DNA of 14,443 nucleotides from assembly GCA_025451425.1 (NCBI GenBank), contig JANWKK010000061.1:1-14443 (forward strand). Reading direction: 5' to 3'. This document shows, in pieces, positions 5,443-12,353 of this stretch. A model generated the notes under the pieces. It ran no database searches, was not told the origin of the DNA, and saw nothing but the letters and a program-made list of their open reading frames with translations. This DNA comes from Gemmatimonadaceae bacterium. Lineage in GTDB: Bacteria; Gemmatimonadota; Gemmatimonadetes; Gemmatimonadales; Gemmatimonadaceae. The stretch's first letter is position 1, and each line of letters opens with the position of its first letter. A program made the position numbers and the translations under genes.

Positions 5443-7593
5443 ATGTCTTCCGCGTTTAGACCCGTAGGAATGAGCGCCTCCGTAGAACGTACCGATCTCT
5501 GGACCGTCGACGAGCACTCGCTCGCCGAATTCACGAGTCAGGTAACCCATTCGCCAGTTTCCGCGGAGTGGGCCGCGTTGCGTCGCGAAGCGGAGCGAAT
5601 CGCGCTCGCGCCTGGGTTCGATCGCCTGATTACGCTCGACGCGAACACGATCAAGGAGCTCCCACATCAAATTGAAGTCGCCCGCAGCGTCCTTCGCCAT
5701 ATGGGCGGCCGAGCTATTCTCGCCGACGAAGTCGGACTCGGCAAGACGATTGAAGCCGGCATCATCCTCAAGGAACTGACAGTGCGCGGTCTCGCGCGCC
5801 GAGTGTTGATCCTGACACCGGCTTCCTTGGTGATTCAGTGGCAGGGAGAGCTCGAGAGCAAATTCTTCGAGCGGTTCGAAACGCCGACTGCGCCCGACGA
5901 TTGGCGACGTGTTACCAAGGCGATCATCTCCTACGATCGCGCGATCAGCGAGCGACACGCGAAGGGGATACTGCGTCATCGTTGGGATCTCGTGATCATC
6001 GACGAGGCGCACAAGGTAAAGAATCACAACGCGGCTCGATACAAGTTCATCCAGAAGATCGATCGCAACTATCTGCTGCTGCTCACCGCGACGCCGTTGC
6101 AGAATGATCTCCGCGAGCTCTACAACCTCGTCACTTTGCTCCGACCCGGACAGCTCGGTACGTGGCGAGACTTCAAGCACCGGCACATGGCATCGGGCGA
6201 CAAGCGGAAGCCGAGAAATGTCGAGGCCCTGAGAGAGCTCACTGCGGAAGTGATGGTCCGCACGCGTCGTGCGAGCGTTGCGGTGGCTCTCGAGCTTCCT
6301 CCGCGTCGCCCAACGCACCCATCGATCGAGCTCACTCCACCCGAGGCAACGCTGTACCTCGAGACCGCAGCGTTCTTGCGCGAGCTCTATCGCGAGGGTT
6401 TCGTCACACCGAGCGAAGAGGAAGTTACGCAGGACCGCCGGCGTCGAAAGCAGAGAACGGGGAAAGGAATTCTTCAGTTGGAGCTCACGCGCCTTTCCCA
6501 ACGGCTTTGCTCGTCGTCGGTAGCCCTCGCCGATTCACTGGAACGGCTCTCGCTCGGCGAGCTCATTACGCCTGGGTACCGCATGCGCGCTCGCGAGCTC
6601 GCCGCCGACGCGCGGCGGATCACCACGCATGCGAAGCTTCAGCAGCTCGGGCGCGTTCTCGCCGAGAATCAGGAGCGGCTCATCGTTTTCAGCGAGCACC
6701 TCCCGACGCTACAGCTCATCGCCGACCACGTTAGGCAGCACGGACGAAAGCCGATTGTGTACTCGGGCGCTCTATCGATGAACGAGCGTGCCAAGAAGCT
6801 CACCGCGTTCAGGGAAGACCCTGAAGCCGTCTTTGTCGCGACGCGCGCCGGGACCGAGGGTCTGAATCTGCAATTCTGTAATCGGCTCGTGAACTACGAG
6901 CTCCCCTGGAATCCGATGGTCGTTGAGCAGCGCATCGGCCGCATCCACCGGATCGGCCAGACGCGCGAGGCGCACATCATCAACTTTGCCGCGCGCGACA
7001 CCATCGAAGCACACGTGCTTCGACTCCTCGATCAGAAGATCAAGCTCTTCGAGCTTGTGATCGGTGAGCTCGACGTCATCCTCGGCGATTTCGGCGGCGC
7101 GGATGCGCTCGAGGACCGCCTCGCCGATGCGTGGCTGAGTGCCCCGTCAGACGACGTGTTCGACGAGCGCGTTCAAGCCATCGGCGACGAGATTGTTGCG
7201 AGCCGCGAAGCCGGTGTTCGACAGGAGAAACTCAATTCCGATATCGCGGCGGAAGACAGCGCCCAAAGACTGGAGCGCGAATTCCGCCAGCTTACCGTTC
7301 CTGCCCGCGTTCGACTCGGCTATGGTACCAATCATCTCCAGCTCGCGCGCGGCGTCGATGCGAAGCGCCAGCGCATCGGTCTCCATGTCGGCGAGATTCT
7401 CGAAGCACTCGAGCACACCGCCGAACCCGAGGACGCAGGAGCTCATCCCGACTACGGCCCGCTGACGCTGCTCACCGGCGTCACCGGAACGGGCCGGGCG
7501 GTTCGCCTAACGGTCCAGGCGGATCGCCTTCCGATGACACTCGTCGACGTTTCAGCCGATGTCGAGGCGCCGCTCGCGCTCGGCGGCCGATGA
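5443..7593 (+). CDS. SNF2-family ATPase/helicase (RapA-like), cassette copy 1
   Basis: This 716-aa protein has every SNF2 motif intact. A Q-like 'LPHQIEVARSVL' (73-84) precedes motif I 'DEVGLGKTIEAG' (95-106), Ia 'LTPASLVIQWQGEL', II 'DEAH' (187-190), III 'TATPLQN' (215-221), IV 'LIVFSEHLPTL' (413-423), V 'AGTEGLNLQ' (469-477) and VI 'QRIGRIHRIGQ' (496-506). Such proteins are ATP-driven double-strand DNA translocases that move or strip bound proteins; bacterial RapA recycles RNA polymerase. The architecture is short: after motif VI there are only about 210 residues, with no SWIM finger, Tudor/KOW, nuclease or methylase domain. The last 170 residues (from about 545) are unassigned. ATG 5443 was chosen over ATG 5470; both lack a strong Shine-Dalgarno. 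Its stop overlaps the next start (ATGA 7590-7593), so the partner is translationally coupled. Catalytic competence is well supported; the biological role is unknown. Confidence 0.9.
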   Translation: MSSAFRPVGMSASVERTDLWTVDEHSLAEFTSQVTHSPVSAEWAALRREAERIALAPGFDRLITLDANTIKELPHQIEVARSVLRHMGGRAILADEVGLGKTIEAGIILKELTVRGLARRVLILTPASLVIQWQGELESKFFERFETPTAPDDWRRVTKAIISYDRAISERHAKGILRHRWDLVIIDEAHKVKNHNAARYKFIQKIDRNYLLLLTATPLQNDLRELYNLVTLLRPGQLGTWRDFKHRHMASGDKRKPRNVEALRELTAEVMVRTRRASVAVALELPPRRPTHPSIELTPPEATLYLETAAFLRELYREGFVTPSEEEVTQDRRRRKQRTGKGILQLELTRLSQRLCSSSVALADSLERLSLGELITPGYRMRARELAADARRITTHAKLQQLGRVLAENQERLIVFSEHLPTLQLIADHVRQHGRKPIVYSGALSMNERAKKLTAFREDPEAVFVATRAGTEGLNLQFCNRLVNYELPWNPMVVEQRIGRIHRIGQTREAHIINFAARDTIEAHVLRLLDQKIKLFELVIGELDVILGDFGGADALEDRLADAWLSAPSDDVFDERVQAIGDEIVASREAGVRQEKLNSDIAAEDSAQRLEREFRQLTVPARVRLGYGTNHLQLARGVDAKRQRIGLHVGEILEALEHTAEPEDAGAHPDYGPLTLLTGVTGTGRAVRLTVQADRLPMTLVDVSADVEAPLALGGR

Positions 7594-9767
7594 CGTCAGT
7601 GCAACCGCCGCATGACGCGACGGATGGCTTTGTCAATCCCGACCCTCATGAGCCTTTAGTCGACGCGAGAATCCGCCCGCTCCTCGAGCGATACGTCTCG
7701 CTCGTCGGCGCGCAGCTGGTCAACATTGCCGAAGCGCTCGTCGAGCTACGGCTGCCTAATGCGGAGCGAAAGTGGTTCCGCAATCGCTCGGCGCTACGGA
7801 TTGCCTTCACGCTCGACGCCCTCCAGCACGAGCCGGAGGCCGAGATCGCAGTTCTCGGCAGCGCGTTCGTCGATCAACTCGTGTCCGCGATCAGGTCGCG
7901 CGGAAGTCGCGCGTTCCATGGACAGCTCCCACCCGAGCAGGCGCCGGGCGCGGACGTGGCTGAGTTGCGCGTGCCGATCACGAATGGCAGTGCTGACGCC
8001 GCACGCGTCGACGTCGCGTGGCACAGCGTCGTTCGTGTACTGGCGCGCGTCGTCATTCGCGCCGGAGGCAACCTCGAGGAGCACTTGCTCGAGAGCAGCT
8101 TCATCGATGCGGCAACGGGTGTCGCCATCCCCGCGGAGATCGACACGAAATGCGCAGTCGCAGTGACTCATCCCGAGCTCAGCGACCGTTCTGCATTCGG
8201 TTTTGACCTTTCCGAGAGTTCAGATCTCCCGCGCGCGCCAACGCGACCAATCGGCAACCTGATTTCCGTTGCGTTGGCGAGTCTGCGTGCATCCATCGAG
8301 CCCAAGGTTGCGCGTCTTCGTGAAGACGCGCAACAACGATTGCAGGAAGAGCTGCTCCGCATCGACGGATACTACGAGTCACTCCTCAGTAGCTCGTTAG
8401 GCCGACCTCCCGCGGAAGGCGTCGACCGAGGCCCGATCGAGGCCGAGCATGCTCGTCGGCGCGCCGAGGAGGAACGCCGGCATCAGGTGCGCGCGATCGT
8501 GCATCCAGTGCAGCTCGCCGAATGCGAAGTGCTCGTCCAGCGTGCACAATGGGAGCTGGTCAGTCGCCGTGGTGTTCGCGCGCCACTCCTCGCCCAGCGG
8601 TGGCTCAATGGTTCCGGCGACTGGACGCTCGCTTGTCCCGAATGCGGTGCGTCGAGCATCCGCTGGCTCTCGGTGTGCAAGTCGGGACACGTGGCGTGCG
8701 ACACCTGCGCATTGACCTGCGGCGTGTGTGACGAAGACTTCTGCTGGGATCACGGAATCAGCGCGTGTCACGTCGATGGTCACCCGACCTGCGCTGAGCA
8801 CGCGCGCACCTGCGTCTCGTGCCACGAGCCGTATTGCACCCTGCATGAGGCCACGTGCGTCGAAGGCGATCATCTGGCCTGCAGCGAGTGCGTCATCGCA
8901 TGCGTGATCTGCGGCCGCGCGATCTGCGAAGAGCACGCGACCCTGACGGCCATGTCCGCGCCACACGGTCAGCGTCGCCTATGCGGCAATTGCATCACGC
9001 AGTGCGAGGGCGGCCGGAGTGAGCATGTTGGTATCGACGAAGTAACGCGCTGTGTGAGCTGCGGGAAGGCCGTTTGCGAGCATCACCGCTCGACGTGCGC
9101 CGTGGATCAGAGCGTTCAGTGCTCGACGCACCTCCGGCGTACCGACGCGTCGCGTCGCCTTGTGTGCGACAAGCATCGCGACGAATGCGCGTTCGAGCCA
9201 GGCGCCGTGTTCGCGTCCGATGAAGTCGTCGGGTGCGCAGCCTGCGAGCGTCTATCGTGCACCAAGCATTCGCACACCTGCGTGGAGGATGGCCGCGTCT
9301 ACTGCGACACCCACGCGCTGAAGCTGCGCAACGAGCCCGGCAAGTTCGTCTGCCGCGCTCACAGCACGATCTGTCACGTGGATCAAGCTGCCTATCGAAT
9401 CGGCCAGACCACGGACTGCCCCGTCTGCGCGAAGGCGACTTGCAAGTCGCATCTCCGTGGCTGTGGGTGGTGCGGCAGGATGGTGTGTGTGAACGACCTG
9501 GACGCCGCGCACAATCGTTGCAGCACGTGTGCGCAGCTCCGGGACATCGCCGAGCCGTCGGATCGTCTCATCGATGCCGTTGCATCAGCGCTCGAGAATC
9601 GCCCTACACCGAAGCGTTGGCGCACCGCTCGCGACGCCACTCACACGGTCGTGGAGCTCGATCTCGGCTGGACGCGTCGCGTGGTCTTGGCGGTCCGTCA
9701 CGGCGACAACGTCGCCAGTGTTGGCCGAACACACTCGGCAGTTAGTTCAAAGACGCTCACTCTGTGA
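7590..9767 (+). CDS. Cys-rich multi-zinc-finger partner of SNF2 protein, cassette copy 1
   Basis: The 725-aa product is not a family I can name. Residues 20-185 form a conserved globular part (EPLVDARIRPLLERYVSLVG, then WFRNRSALRIAFTLDAL and AEIAVLGSAFVDQLVSAI). Residues about 236-310 are charged and probably coiled-coil (PKVARLREDAQQRLQEELL and HARRRAEEERRHQVR). Residues 349-647 hold 44 cysteines plus many His, built on a repeating C-x2-C-x4-C-x2-H-x3/4-C unit, for example 'CVSCHEPYCTLHEATC', 'CVSCGKAVCEHHRSTC', 'CAACERLSCTKHSHTC' and 'CPVCAKATCKSHLRGC'. This implies an array of treble-clef or B-box-like zinc sites. A C-terminal domain (about 655-725) ends in 'LGWTRRVVLAVRHGD'. There is no signal peptide or membrane helix, so it is cytosolic. 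The frame is open upstream to 7131, but that part is a shadow of the SNF2 gene; ATG 7590 overlaps its stop. It likely binds the SNF2 ATPase and directs it to a target. Confidence 0.85.
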   Translation: MTSVQPPHDATDGFVNPDPHEPLVDARIRPLLERYVSLVGAQLVNIAEALVELRLPNAERKWFRNRSALRIAFTLDALQHEPEAEIAVLGSAFVDQLVSAIRSRGSRAFHGQLPPEQAPGADVAELRVPITNGSADAARVDVAWHSVVRVLARVVIRAGGNLEEHLLESSFIDAATGVAIPAEIDTKCAVAVTHPELSDRSAFGFDLSESSDLPRAPTRPIGNLISVALASLRASIEPKVARLREDAQQRLQEELLRIDGYYESLLSSSLGRPPAEGVDRGPIEAEHARRRAEEERRHQVRAIVHPVQLAECEVLVQRAQWELVSRRGVRAPLLAQRWLNGSGDWTLACPECGASSIRWLSVCKSGHVACDTCALTCGVCDEDFCWDHGISACHVDGHPTCAEHARTCVSCHEPYCTLHEATCVEGDHLACSECVIACVICGRAICEEHATLTAMSAPHGQRRLCGNCITQCEGGRSEHVGIDEVTRCVSCGKAVCEHHRSTCAVDQSVQCSTHLRRTDASRRLVCDKHRDECAFEPGAVFASDEVVGCAACERLSCTKHSHTCVEDGRVYCDTHALKLRNEPGKFVCRAHSTICHVDQAAYRIGQTTDCPVCAKATCKSHLRGCGWCGRMVCVNDLDAAHNRCSTCAQLRDIAEPSDRLIDAVASALENRPTPKRWRTARDATHTVVELDLGWTRRVVLAVRHGDNVASVGRTHSAVSSKTLTL

Positions 9768-9777
9768 CGCATTCACT

Positions 9778-10122
9778 CATCTCACCTACGACAGCGAGCG
9801 CAGGCGAGAGGCAAGCCGCGAGCGCACAGTGATCAGAGAACTGCCTCAGCGAGCAGAGTCAGCGGCGAGACGCGAGGCAAGCGACTCAGCGGGAAGCACT
9901 CGCGAGTTGCTCTCTTGTCGCTCGAAGAGAAGCGGAAGTGGAAGCTGGACTACACAATCGAAAGAAGGTCACCGAGACTCCCGATGACGAATGACATTTC
10001 GCTCGTGGCTCAGCTGATCGTCTCCTCCCTCGCGGCTGGCTCTCATCGCTCAGGTAGTTCGCTGATCTCTGTAAGCTCTCCGCTTGCGTCTCGCCTCTGG
10101 GCTCGCTGTCTCGGGTGAGATG
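9778..10122. repeat. Long imperfect palindrome between the two SNF2 cassettes
   Basis: Beginning 10 bases after the stop of the first Cys-rich gene, 9778-9892 pairs with 10010-10122 around a central loop of about 118 bases. The outermost paired stretch is CATCTCACC (9778-9786) with GGTGAGATG (10114-10122), followed by ACAGCGAGC with GCTCGCTGT. An ungapped 44-base part (ACAGTGATCAG... against ACAGAGATCAG...) differs at only about 8 positions. The sequence is unrelated by eye to the tandem palindromes near 4 kb, but size and style are alike. It may be an old MITE-like element, a structured untranslated RNA or a transcription barrier that isolates the two cassettes. The remaining 10123-10235 shows no feature other than being the leader of the second SNF2 gene. 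Confidence 0.7.
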
Positions 10123-10235
10123 CCGACAGCGACGGAAATGGCCTGAACTGACGGCTTTGATCTCACGGCTCCTCAGGTCCATGTTGCTCCAGCCATCTCG
10201 AGCCAGTCCTCTGATGTGCCGCAAAACGAGTCGCG

Positions 10236-12353
10236 ATGGCTGCTTCTGTTGTAATCGACGATCTGTGGACTGTCGACGAGCGTTCGCTCGCCGAATTCTC
10301 GCGCCGCATCGATGAAACCCCGAGCTCGCCCGCGTGGGCCCGGCTTCGCCGGGAAGCCGAGCAGATCGCCCTCGCTCCCGGATTCGATCGGCTGATCACG
10401 CTCGACGCGAACACGATCAAGGAGCTTCCGCATCAGATCGAGGTCGCCCGCCGCGTCCTTCGCAGCATGGGCGGTCGCGCCATTCTCGCCGACGAGGTTG
10501 GACTCGGCAAGACGATCGAAGCCGGGATCATCCTGAAAGAGCTCACGGTCCGCGGCTTGGCGCGTCGTGTGCTGATCCTCACCCCGGCGTCGTTGGTGAC
10601 GCAGTGGCAAGGCGAGCTCGAGACCAAGTTCTTCGAGCGCTTCGACGCGCCAACTGAGCCGGAGGACTGGAAGGAAGCCACCAGGGCCATCGTGTCTTAC
10701 GACCGCGCGATCGGCCCGCGACACGGCAGGGCGATCCTTCGCCATCGGTGGGACCTCGTCATCATCGACGAAGCGCACAAGGTCAAGAATCACAGGGCCG
10801 CGCGATACAAGTTCATGCAACGGCTCGACCGCAATTATCTCCTTTTGCTTACGGCGACGCCGCTGCAGAACGATCTGCGCGAACTTTACAACCTTGTAAC
10901 CTTGCTGCGGCCGGGCCAGCTCGGAACGTGGCGCGAGTTCAAGTCGCGACACCTAACGAGTGGCGACAAGCGAACACCGAAGGACGCCGAGGCGCTCAAA
11001 GAGCTGACCGCCCAGGTCATGGTCCGCACGCGCCGGTCGAGCGTCGCCATCGCACTGGATCTTCCGCCGCGCCGGCCGGTGCATCCAACGATCACGCTCA
11101 CGCCGCGCGAGGCGGCGCTGTATCAGGAGACCGCCACATTCCTGCGCGAGCTCTATCGCGAAGGGTTCGTCGCCACGGAGGAGGACGACGCGGAGGTCAT
11201 CGGACACCGGCGCCCCAAGCGTCGATCGGGAAAAGGCATCCTCCAGCTCGAGCTGATGCGTCTGTCTCAGCGACTCTGCTCCTCTGCAGCCGCGCTTTCG
11301 GTATCGTTGAACACTCTTTCGGAAGGTGAGCTTCTGACGCCGAAGTACCGCCGGCGCGCACGCGAGCTCGCGGCAGACGCAAGCCGGGTCAAGACGCATG
11401 CGAAGCTCAAGGAGCTCGGGCGTGTGCTGTCCGAAGATCAGGGTCGCTTGATTGTCTTCAGCGAGCATCTGCCGACACTCGATCTCATCGCGAAGCACGT
11501 TAGGCGTCAAGGCCGAACGGCAATTACATACTCGGGAGCGCTATCATTAAATGAGCGCGCAAAGAAGCTCGCCGCTTTCAAAGAGGATTCTTCCGCGGTC
11601 TTCGTAGCAACGCGCGCCGGCACCGAGGGACTCAACCTGCAGTTCTGCCATCGCCTGGTGAACTACGAGCTGCCGTGGAATCCGATGGTCGTCGAACAGC
11701 GCATCGGACGCATCCACCGGATCGGTCAGACTCGTGAGGCGCACATCATCAACTTCGCCGCGCGCGACACGGTCGAAGCGCACGTGCTCCGACTCCTCGA
11801 TCAGAAGATCAAGCTCTTCGAGCTCGTTGTCGGTGAGCTCGACGTCATCCTCGGTGATTTCGGCGGAGCGGACTCGCTCGAGGAACGCCTCGCGAATGCC
11901 TGGCTCGGCGCCGACTCGGACGACGCGTTCAACGAGCGCGTGGAAGCGATCGGCGAGGAGATTGTCGCCAGCCGCGAAGCGGGCAAGCAACAGGAGGAAC
12001 TGAACTCCGACGTCGCGGCGGAAGACAACGCGCAAGTCGTCGAACGCGACTTTCGCAAACTCTCGATTCCCCAGCGCGTGCGACTCGCGTTCGGCACCAA
12101 TCATCTGCTCCTCGCACCTGGCGTCGACGCCAAGCGCCAGCGTCTCGCGCTTCACGTCGCCGAGATTCAGGAGGCGCTCGAGCGAACGACCGCGCCCGAG
12201 GACGTGGGCATTCATCCCGAGCACGGTCCACTCATGCTGCTCACCGGTGTGACCGGAGCCGGCCGAAGCGTCCATCTCACCGTCCAGGCGAACAGCCTTC
12301 CAATGACGCTCGTCGACGTCGCCGCCGATGCGATTCCTGGAGGCAGACGCTGA
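10236..12353 (+). CDS. SNF2-family ATPase/helicase (RapA-like), cassette copy 2
   Basis: This 705-aa paralogue of the SNF2 protein at 5443 aligns almost without gaps: nine residues shorter at the N-terminus, one extra residue in the variable loop near 325, three fewer at the end. Motifs are complete: 'DEVGLGKT' (86-93), 'DEAH' (178-181), 'TATPLQN' (206-212), 'AGTEGLNLQ' (461-469) and 'QRIGRIHRIGQ' (488-498), so it should be an active ATPase. By hand count about 85% of residues match across a ~240-residue stretch covering motifs I-III, and most base changes are at third positions, so the duplication is not recent and both copies are under purifying selection. The linker between ATPase lobes (about 313-335, acidic then basic) is the most divergent part. 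ATG 10236 was chosen because the conserved 'DLWTVDE' starts eight residues in. Its TGA overlaps the next ATG by one base (TGATG, 12351-12355). Confidence 0.9.
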   Translation: MAASVVIDDLWTVDERSLAEFSRRIDETPSSPAWARLRREAEQIALAPGFDRLITLDANTIKELPHQIEVARRVLRSMGGRAILADEVGLGKTIEAGIILKELTVRGLARRVLILTPASLVTQWQGELETKFFERFDAPTEPEDWKEATRAIVSYDRAIGPRHGRAILRHRWDLVIIDEAHKVKNHRAARYKFMQRLDRNYLLLLTATPLQNDLRELYNLVTLLRPGQLGTWREFKSRHLTSGDKRTPKDAEALKELTAQVMVRTRRSSVAIALDLPPRRPVHPTITLTPREAALYQETATFLRELYREGFVATEEDDAEVIGHRRPKRRSGKGILQLELMRLSQRLCSSAAALSVSLNTLSEGELLTPKYRRRARELAADASRVKTHAKLKELGRVLSEDQGRLIVFSEHLPTLDLIAKHVRRQGRTAITYSGALSLNERAKKLAAFKEDSSAVFVATRAGTEGLNLQFCHRLVNYELPWNPMVVEQRIGRIHRIGQTREAHIINFAARDTVEAHVLRLLDQKIKLFELVVGELDVILGDFGGADSLEERLANAWLGADSDDAFNERVEAIGEEIVASREAGKQQEELNSDVAAEDNAQVVERDFRKLSIPQRVRLAFGTNHLLLAPGVDAKRQRLALHVAEIQEALERTTAPEDVGIHPEHGPLMLLTGVTGAGRSVHLTVQANSLPMTLVDVAADAIPGGRR

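Noticed and set aside
5395..6501. Minus-strand 368-codon frame opposite SNF2 copy 1, and its 10173-10952 counterpart opposite copy 2
   Set aside because: Both are antisense to conserved SNF2 motifs and resemble each other only because the sense strands are homologous; neither has its own start context or recognisable fold.
7131..7589. N-terminal extension of the first Cys-rich gene
   Set aside because: The open frame continues upstream, but the translation there is an Arg/Ser/Pro-rich shadow of the SNF2 C-terminus. Copy 2 begins at the equivalent overlap codon, fixing the start at 7590.
7590..9767. SWIM-type zinc finger protein paired with SNF2
   Set aside because: The SWIM signature is C-x-C-x(n)-C-x-H. 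The motif here is C-x2-C-x4-C-x2-H repeated many times.
9886..10224. Small minus-strand ORF in the spacer between cassettes
   Set aside because: It spans one arm and the loop of the long palindrome, is low-complexity Ser/Arg-rich, and has no ribosome site or recognisable feature.
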